Shown one piece after another: positions 50,595 through 60,036 of a stretch of DNA of 64,000 nucleotides. Position numbers and translations under genes: made by a program. The stretch lies in contig NZ_JAFBCX010000005.1 of the NCBI RefSeq assembly GCF_016907955.1, forward strand, positions 310,001-374,000, written 5' to 3'. The DNA comes from Lentzea nigeriaca (lineage in GTDB: Bacteria; Actinomycetota; Actinomycetes; Mycobacteriales; Pseudonocardiaceae). The notes under the pieces were generated by a model. The model did no database searches. It saw only the letters and a list, made by a program, of their open reading frames with translations, and was not told the DNA's origin. Position 1 is the first letter of the stretch; each line of letters opens with the position of its first letter.

Positions 50595-53500
50595 CTACTC
50601 CAGAACGATCAACAGGTCGCCGCCCTCCACCTGCTGGGCGCCGCGCAACGCCAGGCGCTGCACGCGACCGGCCTTGGGGGCGGTGATCGCGGCCTCCATC
50701 TTCATCGCCTCGATCGTCGCGACCGTCTGGCCGGCCTCCACCGAATCGCCCTCGGCCACCGCCGCCGTCACCACGCCCGCGAACGGGGCCGCGACGTGGT
50801 TCGGGTTACTCCTGTCGGCCTTCTCCGCGGCCGGGATGTCGGCCGCCACGGAGCGGTCGCGGACCTGGATCGGGCGCAGCTGGCCGTTCAGGGTCGCCAT
50901 GACCGTGCGGATACCGCGCGCGTCGGCCTCGGAGATCGCCTCCAGGCCGATCAGAAGCCGGACACCCGGCTCCAGGTCGACGGAGTACTCCTCGCCGGGG
51001 CGCAGGCCGTAGAAGAAGTCCTTGGAGCGCAACACCGACGTGTCGCCGTAGGCGTCCCGGTGAGCCTGGAACTCCTTCGTGGGCGCGGGGAACAGCAACC
51101 GGTTCAAGGTCGCGCGGCGGTCGTCGACGAGACCCGCCTCGTCCTCCGGGGAGAGCTCCTCGACCGGCTTCGGGGCCGGGCGGCCCGCCAGGGCCTTCGA
51201 GCGGAACGGCTCCGGCCAGCCGCCGGGCGGGTCGCCCAGCTCGCCGTGCAGGAAGCCGATCACCGACGCCGGGATGTCGAACTTGCCGGGGTCCTTCTCG
51301 AACTCGGCAGGCTCCACGCCGGCGCCGACGAGGTGCAGCGCGAGGTCGCCGACGACCTTGGACGACGGCGTCACCTTCACGAGGTGGCCGAGCATCCGGT
51401 CGGCGGCCGCGTACATGGACTCGATCTCCTCGAACTTCTCGCCGAGACCGAGAGCCACCGCCTGGGTGCGCAGGTTGGAGAGCTGTCCGCCGGGGATCTC
51501 GTGGTGGTACACGCGGCCGGTCGGGCCGGGGATGCCGGACTCGAACGGCGCGTAGATCTTGCGCACGGCCTCCCAGTACGGCTCGAGGTCGCACACGTTC
51601 TGCAGGTTCAGGCCCGTCGCGTGCTCGGTGTGGTCGGTCAGCGCCACGATCGACGACAGCGGCGGCTGCGACGTCGTGCCCGCCATCGACGCGGTGGCGC
51701 CGTCGATCGCGTCCACGCCCGCCTGGATCGCGGCGAGGTACGTGGCCAGCTGGCCGCCGGCCGTGTCGTGCGTGTGGAGGTGGACCGGGAGGTCGAACTC
51801 CTTGCGCAGAGCCGAGATCAGGCGTGCGGCGGCAGGTGCCCTCAAGAGCCCGGCCATGTCCTTGACCGCAAGCACGTGGGCGCCGGCGCCCACGATCTGC
51901 TCGGCCAGCTTGAGGTAGTAGTCCAGTGTGTACAGACGTTCGTCCGGGTTGGACAGATCGCTCGTGTAGCAGAGCGCGACCTCGGCCACGGCGGTTCCGG
52001 TCTCGCGCACGGCCTCGATCGCCGGGCGCATCTGCTCGACGTCGTTCAGCGCGTCGAAGATCCGGAAGATGTCGATGCCGGTGTCCGTCGCCTCCTGCAC
52101 GAACGCCTTGGTGACGGCCTCCGGGTACGGCGTGTAGCCGACCGTGTTCCGTCCGCGCAGCAGCATCTGCAGGTTGATGTTCGGCACGGCCTCGCGCAGC
52201 GCGGCGAGGCGCTCCCACGGGTCTTCCGCGAGGAACCGCAGCGCCACGTCGTAGGTCGCGCCGCCCCAGCACTCCAGGGACAGCAGCTCGGGCGTCATGC
52301 GCGCGACGTGCGGCGCGACGGCGAGCATGTCCTTGGTGCGTACTCGAGTCGCGAGCAGCGACTGGTGCGCGTCGCGGAACGTCGTGTCCGTGACACCGAC
52401 GGCCTTGCTCTCGCGCAGCCACCGCGCGAAGCCCTCAGGGCCGAGCTCGACGAGCTTCTGCTTCGACCCGGCGGGCGGCTCGGCGTTGAGGTCGACGATC
52501 GGCAGCTTCTCGCGCGGGTCGACCGCGGTCGGGCGGGTGCCGTTCGGGTGGTTGACCGTGACGTCCGCGAGGTAGGTCAGCAGGCGCGTGCCGCGGTCCG
52601 CCGAGTGGCGCGCTGTCAGCAGGTGCGGGCGCTTCTCGATGAACGACGTGGTGACGCGGCCCTCGTAGAAGTCCGGGTCGTCCAGCACAGCCTGGATGAA
52701 CGGGATGTTCGTGGACACACCGCGGATGCGGAACTCCGCGATCGCACGGCGCGCACGGGCGACGGCGAGGCCGAAGTTGCGGCCGCGGCACGTGAGCTTC
52801 ACGAGCATCGAGTCGAAGTGCGGGCTGATGGCCATACCCGCGCCCGCCGTGCCGCCGTCGAGGCGGATGCCGGAGCCACCGGGAGAGCGGTAGGCGCTGA
52901 TCGTGCCGGTGTCCGGGCGGAAGCCGTTGGCCGGGTCTTCCGTCGTGATCCGGCACTGCAGAGCGGCACCGCGCAGCTGGACGGTGTCCTGGGACAGGCC
53001 GAGGTCGTCGAGCGTCTCGCCGGACGCGATGCGCATCTGCGACTGCACGAGGTCGACGTCGGTCACCTCCTCGGTGACCGTGTGCTCGACCTGGATGCGC
53101 GGGTTCATCTCGATGAAGACGTAGTTGCCCTGCGGGTCGAGCAGGAACTCGACGGTGCCGGCGTTGCGGTAGCCGATGTGGCGGGCGAACTTCACCGCGT
53201 CGTTGCAGATGCGCTCGCGCAGCTCGGGATCGAGGTTCGGCGCGGGCGCGATCTCGATGACCTTCTGGTGGCGCCGCTGCACCGAGCAGTCGCGCTCGAA
53301 GAGGTGGATCACGTTGCCCTGGCCGTCGGCGAGGATCTGCACCTCGATGTGGCGCGGCTCGACCACGGCCTGCTCGAGGAACACCGTCGGGTCGCCGAAC
53401 GCCGACTCCGCCTCGCGGGACGCCGCTTCGAGGGCTTCGCGCAACGCGGCCGGGTCGTCGACCTTGCGCATGCCACGGCCGCCACCACCGGCGACCGCCT

Positions 53501-53972
53501 TGACGAAGACCGGGAAGCGCATCGACTTCGACGCTTCGAGCAGCTCGTCGATGTTCGACGACGGCGGGCTCGACTCCAGCACCGGCAGCCCCGCCTCGCG
53601 GGCGGCGGCGATGGCGCGCGCCTTGTTGCCGGTCAGCTCCAGCACCTCGGCTACGGGGCCGATGAACGTGAGACCCGCCTCGCGGCACGCCATCGCCAGC
53701 TCGGGGTTCTCGGAGAGGAAGCCGTAGCCGGGGTAGATGGCGTCGGCGCCCGCCTTGCGGGCGGCCTTGATGATCTCGTCGACGGAGAGGTACGCGCGGA
53801 CGGGGTGTCCTGGCTCTCCGATCTCGTACGACTCGTCCGCCTTCAACCGGTGCAGGGAGTTGCGGTCTTCGTGAGGGAAAACGGCGACCGTTCCCGCGCC
53901 CAGTTCGTAGGCGGCCCGGAACGCGCGAATCGCGATCTCGCCGCGGTTGGCGACAAGAACCTTGCGGAACAT
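50595..53972 (-). CDS. pyc: Pyruvate carboxylase
   Basis: ATP- and biotin-dependent anaplerotic carboxylation of pyruvate to oxaloacetate. The 1125-residue single chain contains the biotin carboxylase domain (FRKVLVANRGEIAIRAFRA start, GGGGRGMRKVD, EHTVTEEVTDVDLVQ), the carboxyltransferase barrel (DTTFRDAHQSLLATRVR, VHLHTHDTAGGQLATY), and the biotinyl domain with AMKM (Lys near 1091). ATG 53972 follows GGGAGG. It could supply oxaloacetate to combine with C2 units alongside malate synthase. Confidence 0.97.
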   Translation of the reverse strand: MFRKVLVANRGEIAIRAFRAAYELGAGTVAVFPHEDRNSLHRLKADESYEIGEPGHPVRAYLSVDEIIKAARKAGADAIYPGYGFLSENPELAMACREAGLTFIGPVAEVLELTGNKARAIAAAREAGLPVLESSPPSSNIDELLEASKSMRFPVFVKAVAGGGGRGMRKVDDPAALREALEAASREAESAFGDPTVFLEQAVVEPRHIEVQILADGQGNVIHLFERDCSVQRRHQKVIEIAPAPNLDPELRERICNDAVKFARHIGYRNAGTVEFLLDPQGNYVFIEMNPRIQVEHTVTEEVTDVDLVQSQMRIASGETLDDLGLSQDTVQLRGAALQCRITTEDPANGFRPDTGTISAYRSPGGSGIRLDGGTAGAGMAISPHFDSMLVKLTCRGRNFGLAVARARRAIAEFRIRGVSTNIPFIQAVLDDPDFYEGRVTTSFIEKRPHLLTARHSADRGTRLLTYLADVTVNHPNGTRPTAVDPREKLPIVDLNAEPPAGSKQKLVELGPEGFARWLRESKAVGVTDTTFRDAHQSLLATRVRTKDMLAVAPHVARMTPELLSLECWGGATYDVALRFLAEDPWERLAALREAVPNINLQMLLRGRNTVGYTPYPEAVTKAFVQEATDTGIDIFRIFDALNDVEQMRPAIEAVRETGTAVAEVALCYTSDLSNPDERLYTLDYYLKLAEQIVGAGAHVLAVKDMAGLLRAPAAARLISALRKEFDLPVHLHTHDTAGGQLATYLAAIQAGVDAIDGATASMAGTTSQPPLSSIVALTDHTEHATGLNLQNVCDLEPYWEAVRKIYAPFESGIPGPTGRVYHHEIPGGQLSNLRTQAVALGLGEKFEEIESMYAAADRMLGHLVKVTPSSKVVGDLALHLVGAGVEPAEFEKDPGKFDIPASVIGFLHGELGDPPGGWPEPFRSKALAGRPAPKPVEELSPEDEAGLVDDRRATLNRLLFPAPTKEFQAHRDAYGDTSVLRSKDFFYGLRPGEEYSVDLEPGVRLLIGLEAISEADARGIRTVMATLNGQLRPIQVRDRSVAADIPAAEKADRSNPNHVAAPFAGVVTAAVAEGDSVEAGQTVATIEAMKMEAAITAPKAGRVQRLALRGAQQVEGGDLLIVLE

Positions 53973-54118
53973 CCGTAGCCCTCCCGGAGTTACTCGACGG
54001 TCAGTTCGGGCACGTTACCGTGCGACTCTTGCCTGTTGGGAGGACTGTCTCACGTGATGGGTGTCATCGTGATCGGTCTTGTTCGTGAGGATTCTCGCGG
54101 TTTGAGAGCTAGCTTGAT

Positions 54119-54156
54119 ACCCACCACCCGGTCAGACTCCGGCCGGTAGTGGGTTT
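54119..54156. terminator. Hairpin with T-run in the pyc/coiled-coil intergenic region
   Basis: CCCACCACCCGG and CCGGTAGTGGG form an imperfect stem followed by TTT on the plus strand. It lies upstream of a promoter-like TAGGGT (54193) for the next plus-strand gene. The purpose is unclear; it may block transcription entering the region. Confidence 0.35.
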
Positions 54157-54205
54157 AACCAGATCGAGTGACGATCTTGGGAACTATCTCGGTAGGGTGA
54201 GCCAT

Positions 54206-55525
54206 ATGGCCGGGGCTGATGGAGCCGGGCAGCCTACTGCCCGCACACCGCATTTCGACGTTGTCCTTCGTGGTTACAACCAGCGACAGGTGAACGAACG
54301 AGTCACTCGCCTGGAGTTCGACCTCAAGAACTCGAACCGCGCCCGCGACGCGGCGGCAGCGCAGGTCGGCGAGCTCACCAAACTGTTGAACTCGATGCGC
54401 GCGGACCTCGACAAGACCAAGACGCAGCTCCAGAACCTGGCCAACAGCCCCGTGAGCGCCTCGAACGTCACCGAGCGTGTCCGCGTGATGATGAGCCTCG
54501 CCGAGGAAGAGATCGCGGACATCCGCAAGGACGCCCTCGACAAGGCCGCCGCAACGCGTGCCGAGGCCGAGAAGCAGGCCGCGGAGCAGCGCGAGCAGCA
54601 CAACCGCCTGCTCGCCGAGACCGAGGCCCGCCGCAAGCAGCTGGAGGTCGCCCACCAGCAGCGCACGACCGAGCTGGAGAAGCAGTTCGCCGAGCGCAAG
54701 GCCGAGCTGGAGGCCGAACACGAGGCATTGCGCGCGAAGCTCACCGCCGAGCACGAGGCCCTGGTCGCCGAGGTGCGCGCGGAAGGCGAGCGCGTCGCTG
54801 CCGAGTTCGAGCAGAAGTCGGCCGACCTGGACGCCCACCGCGTGGAGCTCGACCGGAAGTACAAGGCGTACCACGACGATCTCGACAAGGAGTACGACGG
54901 CCTCAAGGCGACGCTGACCGCCGAGCACCAGAAGGTGCTGGCCGACGCGAAGGCCGAGGCCGAGCGGATCGCCGCCGAGTCCGAGGCGCAGCGCGTCGAC
55001 GCGCTGCAGAAGCTCGACGAGGCGCTCAAGGCCAAGCAGGCCGAGGCCGAGAAGGCGCTCGCCGACCTGGAGGCCGAGTCGCTCGCGAAGGCGGCCGCCA
55101 CGGTCAGCGCGGCGGAGGAGAAGGCAGCGACCGTGCGGCGCGAGGCCGACGAGAAGGCGCAGTCGACCGTCGCCGAGGCCACGCAGAAGGCCGAGACGGT
55201 CGTGCGCGAGGCCGACGAGAAGGCCACGACGCTGGTCCGTGACGCGGAAGCCAAGACGTCCACGCTGGTCCGCGAGGCCGAGGAGAGGTCCGCGGCCGCA
55301 GTGGCCGAGGCCGACCAGCGCGCCGCCGCGGCAGCCGAGAAGGAGGCGTCGCTGCGTTCGGCGCACGACAACCTCGCCAAGCAGTTCCACGCCGCGCAGG
55401 CAGCGGTGGAGGCGGCGATGTCGGTGCTGAAGCCGCTGGAGGACGGGTCCAACGGCTCGGACGGCTCCGACGGGACGGATGATTCCGACGGGGAGAAGAC
55501 CCAGCAGCTGCCCAGGCCGCGCTAG
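54206..55525 (+). CDS. DivIVA-domain long coiled-coil protein
   Basis: A 439-residue protein. The N-terminal DivIVA-type motif FDVVLRGYNQRQVNERVTRL (about 18-37) is followed by an almost continuous Ala/Glu/Lys coiled coil to about 410 and an acidic Gly/Ser/Asp tail. Repeated AEAE/KAE and VREADEKA units suggest internal duplication. It resembles polar-growth scaffold proteins of actinomycetes in plan. The ATG at 54206 lies 7 nt after TAGGGT, so a leaderless mRNA is likely. Confidence 0.85.
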   Translation: MAGADGAGQPTARTPHFDVVLRGYNQRQVNERVTRLEFDLKNSNRARDAAAAQVGELTKLLNSMRADLDKTKTQLQNLANSPVSASNVTERVRVMMSLAEEEIADIRKDALDKAAATRAEAEKQAAEQREQHNRLLAETEARRKQLEVAHQQRTTELEKQFAERKAELEAEHEALRAKLTAEHEALVAEVRAEGERVAAEFEQKSADLDAHRVELDRKYKAYHDDLDKEYDGLKATLTAEHQKVLADAKAEAERIAAESEAQRVDALQKLDEALKAKQAEAEKALADLEAESLAKAAATVSAAEEKAATVRREADEKAQSTVAEATQKAETVVREADEKATTLVRDAEAKTSTLVREAEERSAAAVAEADQRAAAAAEKEASLRSAHDNLAKQFHAAQAAVEAAMSVLKPLEDGSNGSDGSDGTDDSDGEKTQQLPRPR

Positions 55526-55803
55526 TGGTTCGGGAACGGCGGTAGGTCGCCCGTGGCCCAGCTGGTGTAGCACTTGCCGTTCGACGCGTAGTCGCTCGCG
55601 AACCCGATGAGCGACTTCCCGTCGAGCGACGCGACATCGGCGGGGTGGAAGTTCGGGCAGAGGTCGTCCCGCGCACTCGGCACCGCCACCGGCGCGGGGA
55701 CCTCGTACCAGCCGTCCCTGCCGCCGTTCTCCGAGACGAGGACGGTCCTGCCATTGCCGGGACCGATCTTGCCGTCCGCGGTGCGCCGGACGACGCGGGG
55801 CCA
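55522..55803 (-). pseudogene. Start-less 3' gene remnant downstream of recG
   Basis: The minus-strand frame ending at the TAG at 55522-55524 reads as a convincing protein C-terminus for about 93 codons (GNGRTVLVSENGGRDGWYEV, DDLCPNFHPADVASL, FASDYASNGKCYTSWATG). It has no usable start codon except two GTGs near the middle, and upstream it runs into recG. It looks like the end of a small secreted or surface protein whose 5' part was lost. The alternative is translation from a non-standard start. Confidence 0.5.
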
Positions 55804-55900
55804 GCGGCGCCTGGCCGGGCGACACAGAGCAGGCTGCGCGAGACCGAACAGCGCAACGGCTGGCCGAGGCAGAGCCGGGCGGCGCGGAGCCAGTGCGGCG
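55804..55900. other. Non-coding segment between recG and the gene remnant
   Basis: This stretch begins CTGGCCGGGCGACACAGAGC and ends close to the recG stop, with alternating GGCCGGGC and CGGGCGGC motifs near its ends. It may be a repeat insertion that truncated the neighbouring gene, but no second copy was found in the window to prove it. Confidence 0.3.
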
Positions 55901-58057
55901 CTACGCCTTCTCCAGGAAGTCCGCCCTCTCCTCCGTCAGGAGCGTGGCCACCATGCCCGCCAGCCCAGGGTGCTGCTGCAGGTCCGGGTCCTGATCCACG
56001 ACGGCCTGGGCTGCTACCCGGGCCTCGGCGATGATGTCCTCGTCGCGCAGCAGCGAGAGCATTTTCAGGGTCGAGCGGCGGCCCGACTGGGCGGCGCCCA
56101 GGATGTCGCCCTCGCGGCGGAGTTCGAGGTCGAGCTGGGCCAGTTCGAAACCGTCCAGAGTGGACTCTACGGCGCGGAGGCGTTCCATCGTGGCCGTCAT
56201 CTCCGGCATCTCGGTCACCAGCAGGCAGAGGCCGGGGGCGCTGCCTCGGCCCACGCGGCCGCGCAGCTGGTGGAGTTGCGAGACGCCGAAGCGGTCGGCG
56301 TCCATGATGGCCATGACGGTGGCGTTCGGGACGTTGACGCCGACCTCGATGACGGTGGTGGCGACCAGGACCTGGACCTGGTTGGCGGCGAAGGCTCGCA
56401 TCACGGCGTCCTTCTCCTCCGGGGGCATGCGGCCGTGCAGGATCTCGACGCGCAGGCCGCGCAGCGGGCCCTGGACGAGCATGTTCGCCACGTCGATCAC
56501 GGAGAGCGCTGGGCGCTTGTCCTCGTCGTCGGTCTTCGCCGGTTCTTCGTCGCCGATGCGGGGGCAGACGAAGTAGGCCTGGTGGCCCGCGGCCACCTCC
56601 TCGCGGACGCGGGCGAACGCGCGGTCCAGCCAGGCCGGCTTTTCGCGGACCGGGACCACCGAGGTCTTGATGGGTGAGCGGCCGCCCGGCAGTTCGCGCA
56701 ACGCCGACACTTCGAGGTCGCCGTAGACCGTCATGGCCACCGTGCGCGGGATCGGGGTCGCGGTCATCACCAGGACGTGCGGGTTCTCCGCCGAGCCGCG
56801 GGCGCGCAGGGCGTCGCGTTGTTCCACGCCGAAGCGGTGTTGCTCGTCCACGACGACGAGGCCCAGGGAGTGGAACTCGACCTTGTCCTGGATGATCGCG
56901 TGCGTGCCGACGACGATGCCCGCCTCGCCGGTCACGATGTCGAGCAGGGCCTGGCGGCGCTGGGCCGTGTTCATCGAGCCCGTCAGCAACGTGACGCGCG
57001 TGGCGACGTCGGCGCCGCCCAGCTGGCCGGCTTGGGCGAGGTCGCCGAGCATCTCCTGCAGCGAGCGGGCGTGTTGTGCCGCAAGGACTTCCGTGGGGGC
57101 GAGCATCGCTGACTGACGGCCCGCGTCGACCGTCTGCAACATGGCTCGCAACGCGACCATCGTCTTGCCCGACCCCACTTCTCCTTGCAGGAGGCGGTTC
57201 ATCGGCACCGGGGCTTCGAGGTCCGACGCGATCTGCTCGCCGACCTCGACCTGGCCCGCCGTCAGCTTGAACGGCAAGCGCGCGTCGAACGCGTCGAGGA
57301 TGCCGCCGGACTTGCGCGCGCACGACGGAGCCGGACGTGCGGTGGAGGCCTTGCGTCGCTGGGCCAGGGCCAGCTGCACCGCCAGCGCCTCGTCCCACTT
57401 CAGGCGTTGCTGCGCCACGGAGATCTGCGCCCAGCTCTCCGGGCGGTGGATCGCCCGCAGCGCCTCCTCCAGGCCGATCAGGCCGTGCTCCTCCCGGAAC
57501 GCGGAGGGCAGCGGGTCCTCCGGCACGCCGTCCCAGATCTCCAGCAGTTGCTTCACGCAGTTCGCGATGTTCCACGTGTTGATGTGCTGCGAGGCCGGGT
57601 AGACGGGCAGGAACGCCTGCAGGAAATCGGATCCGTCCGACTCCGGGGTGAGGATCTCGAACGCCGGGTGCACCAGCTGGAGGTTCTTCTTGTAGCGGCC
57701 GACCTTGCCCGCGAACAGGCCGCGCGTGCCCGGCAGCAGTTCCTTCTCCGCGACGAAGGCGACCTTGCCGAAGAAGACCAGGTGCAGCTCCGAGGTGCCG
57801 TCGGTGATCACGGCCTCGGTCAGCTGGCCGCGGCGCGAGGCCATCTTGCGCATGGTGCACTTGCGGACCTCGGCCTGCACCGTCACGTGCTCGTCGATCT
57901 CGAGCGAGCGGATGTCGGTCAGCTTCCCGCGCTCGTCGTAGCGGCGCGGGTAGTGGCGCAGCAGGTCACCGACCGTCGTGAGGCCGAGGCCGGTCTCCAG
58001 TGCGTCGGCGGTCTTCTTGCCGAGCAGCGGCTGCAGCTTGTCGTCGAAGGAGATCAT
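55901..58057 (-). CDS. recG: ATP-dependent DNA helicase RecG
   Basis: Branch-migrating helicase for stalled forks and Holliday junctions, 718 residues. It has an N-terminal wedge/OB domain, Walker A LLQGEVGSGKTMVALRA, the DEQH motif VVVDEQHRFGVEQR, TATPIPRT, and the C-terminal TVIEVGVNVPNAT, QLRGRVGRG and TLDGFELAQLDLELR motifs. The ATG at 58057 has GGGA nearby. It is 14 nt from the upstream DAK-domain gene. Confidence 0.97.
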   Translation of the reverse strand: MISFDDKLQPLLGKKTADALETGLGLTTVGDLLRHYPRRYDERGKLTDIRSLEIDEHVTVQAEVRKCTMRKMASRRGQLTEAVITDGTSELHLVFFGKVAFVAEKELLPGTRGLFAGKVGRYKKNLQLVHPAFEILTPESDGSDFLQAFLPVYPASQHINTWNIANCVKQLLEIWDGVPEDPLPSAFREEHGLIGLEEALRAIHRPESWAQISVAQQRLKWDEALAVQLALAQRRKASTARPAPSCARKSGGILDAFDARLPFKLTAGQVEVGEQIASDLEAPVPMNRLLQGEVGSGKTMVALRAMLQTVDAGRQSAMLAPTEVLAAQHARSLQEMLGDLAQAGQLGGADVATRVTLLTGSMNTAQRRQALLDIVTGEAGIVVGTHAIIQDKVEFHSLGLVVVDEQHRFGVEQRDALRARGSAENPHVLVMTATPIPRTVAMTVYGDLEVSALRELPGGRSPIKTSVVPVREKPAWLDRAFARVREEVAAGHQAYFVCPRIGDEEPAKTDDEDKRPALSVIDVANMLVQGPLRGLRVEILHGRMPPEEKDAVMRAFAANQVQVLVATTVIEVGVNVPNATVMAIMDADRFGVSQLHQLRGRVGRGSAPGLCLLVTEMPEMTATMERLRAVESTLDGFELAQLDLELRREGDILGAAQSGRRSTLKMLSLLRDEDIIAEARVAAQAVVDQDPDLQQHPGLAGMVATLLTEERADFLEKA

Positions 58058-58071
58058 CGCGTCCCATTGAA

Positions 58072-59682
58072 CTACTCGACACCGACAAAAATGACCGTGT
58101 CCGGCTGGCCGCCTGGATAAGCCGTCACCTCGACCTCCGGATGGGTCACCCGCAGGTGGTCCTCCACCACGTCGACCAGGCCCTGCGGGGCGTCGGCGCC
58201 GAGGATCACCGTCACGAGCTCGCCGCCGCTGGTCAGCATGCGGTCGACCAGACGGCAGGACAGGTCCATCAACGACTCGGGCGTGGCGGGGCCCGGCTCG
58301 ATCAGCACGACCTCGCCGTCCAGCATGCCCAGCAGGTCGCCCGGCTGGCAGCGGCCCACCCACGTGATGGCCTCGTCGGCGGCGATCGACAACTCGCCAC
58401 GGCGCGTGGCGGCGGCGGCCTCGGCCATGGCGACAACGTCGTCACCAGCGCGGCGAGACGCGTCGTGCACTGCCAACGCCGCGAGGGCCTGCACGGGTGA
58501 GAACGTCGGCACCACCACCACGTCCTGCCCTGCGGCCTGTGCGTACGCCACGGCCTCGTCGAGAGCCTCGCGGATGTCCGGATCACCCGGCAGCACCGCG
58601 ACGTGACGCGCGCGCGTCGACACGATGGCCGACAACAGGTCCGTGGGCGTCGCCGACGTCGAAGCCAGGTCGAACACCGTGGCACCTTCCGCGCGGAACA
58701 GGTCCACGGCCCCGCTCACCACCACCACGATCGCCCGGTCGCGCACGAACCGCGAAGCCTGGGCCGCGATCTGGTCGGCGAACCGCGCCACCGTGATCCG
58801 ATGCGGACGCCCAGCGCGCACACCCGCCTCGATGGCCGCGCCGATGTCGTTGCAGTGCACGTGCACCGTCCACAGCGAACCACCGTCACCGACGACCGAC
58901 ACGCAGTCGCCGAGCAGGTTCAACGACGTGCGCAGCTCCCCGACCGCTTCCTCCGAGGAGCCGTCGAGCAGGTACATGACCTCGTACTCGAACTCCGACG
59001 ACCCGCTCTCGCGCTCGGTCGTCAGCGACTCTGGCGTGCGCGGCAGCAACGGCGCGTCCATCGGCGTTTCCACGGTCTGCCCGGTGATCACCGCGGCCAG
59101 TGTGTCCAACAACACAACGAGGCCGCGTCCGCCGGCGTCGACGACACCGGCCTTGGCCAGCACCGCGAGCTGGCGCGGCGTGTCGGCCAACGCGACGGCA
59201 CCCGCGCGCGACGCCGCCATCACCACCTCGTCGAGCTCGTCCGACGGGCAGTCACGCGCGGCCTCCGCGGCAGCGTGCAGCACCGACAGGACCGTGCCGG
59301 GAACGGGCTTGGACACCGCGGCGGTGGCCAGCTCATCGGCCCGGTGCAGGGCCTTGCGCAGCGCGGATCCACTGACGACGGAGACCTCCTGCACGGACTC
59401 CGCGAGGCCCCTGAGCACCTGGGACAGGATCACCCCGGAGTTCCCGCGCGCCCCGGCCAGCGCGCCGCGGGCCAGCGCGGACAGCGCGTCACCCACCGTG
59501 GAGATGGGCGCCCGCAGCAGCGCGTCGAGCGCCGACTGCATCGTGTGGAGCAGGTTGGTGCCTGTGTCACCATCCGGCACGGGAAAGACGTTGATCTGGT
59601 CGATCGACTCCCGATTGGCGTCCAACGACCGCACGCACGCGTCCGCCCACCTGCGCACCGCGACCGCATCCATGACCTGCAT
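58072..59682 (-). CDS. DAK2/DegV-type kinase-like protein (YloV/FakA family)
   Basis: A 536-residue protein. The N-terminal DhaL-like domain has the nucleotide/Mg region [18 protein letters not shown] and [16 protein letters not shown], with a second part containing [16 protein letters not shown]. The C-terminal portion ([41 protein letters not shown]) matches FakA-type fatty-acid kinases. No FakB/DegV partner gene is nearby. ATG 59682 lies 7 nt after TACTCT on its strand, a leaderless arrangement. It sits between recG and rpmB as in mycobacteria. Confidence 0.9.
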   Translation of the reverse strand: MQVMDAVAVRRWADACVRSLDANRESIDQINVFPVPDGDTGTNLLHTMQSALDALLRAPISTVGDALSALARGALAGARGNSGVILSQVLRGLAESVQEVSVVSGSALRKALHRADELATAAVSKPVPGTVLSVLHAAAEAARDCPSDELDEVVMAASRAGAVALADTPRQLAVLAKAGVVDAGGRGLVVLLDTLAAVITGQTVETPMDAPLLPRTPESLTTERESGSSEFEYEVMYLLDGSSEEAVGELRTSLNLLGDCVSVVGDGGSLWTVHVHCNDIGAAIEAGVRAGRPHRITVARFADQIAAQASRFVRDRAIVVVVSGAVDLFRAEGATVFDLASTSATPTDLLSAIVSTRARHVAVLPGDPDIREALDEAVAYAQAAGQDVVVVPTFSPVQALAALAVHDASRRAGDDVVAMAEAAAATRRGELSIAADEAITWVGRCQPGDLLGMLDGEVVLIEPGPATPESLMDLSCRLVDRMLTSGGELVTVILGADAPQGLVDVVEDHLRVTHPEVEVTAYPGGQPDTVIFVGVE

Positions 59683-59829
59683 GGCGGCGAGAGTATCCAC
59701 CCGGTTTGGTCGCGGGTGAGGCCACCGGCTACCCTGATTGGGTTGCCGTGCCCGGTTGAGGCTTGTGCACGCTTGCGCGCCCACCGGGACGCGAGACACC
59801 CGCTTGAGGAACCTGAAGGAGTGGCTGAC

Positions 59830-60021
59830 GTGGCTGCCGTGTGCGACGTCTGTGGCAAGGGGCCGGGCTTCGGCCATTCGGTTTCGCACTCCCAGCGGAA
59901 GACGAACCGCCGCTGGAACCCGAACATCCAGTCTGTGCGCGCGAAGGTCTCGGCCTCGCAGCGCCAGCGCATCAACGTGTGCACCTCGTGCCTCAAGGCC
60001 GGCAAGGTCGTGCGCGGCTGA
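59830..60021 (+). CDS. rpmB: 50S ribosomal protein L28, zinc-binding form
   Basis: A 63-residue protein with [20 protein letters not shown] and [10 protein letters not shown], the cysteine-containing form of L28. GTG 59830 is chosen because GAAGGAG lies 8 nt upstream; an in-frame GTG at 59821 overlaps that site. It is divergent from the DAK-domain gene. Confidence 0.96.
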   Translation: MAAVCDVCGKGPGFGHSVSHSQRKTNRRWNPNIQSVRAKVSASQRQRINVCTSCLKAGKVVRG

Positions 60022-60036
60022 TAACGCCACAGCTCG

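Noticed and set aside
50472..53978. A 1168-codon plus-strand open frame opposite pyc
   Set aside because: GC-rich third positions create long antisense frames; pyc on the other strand is complete and conserved.
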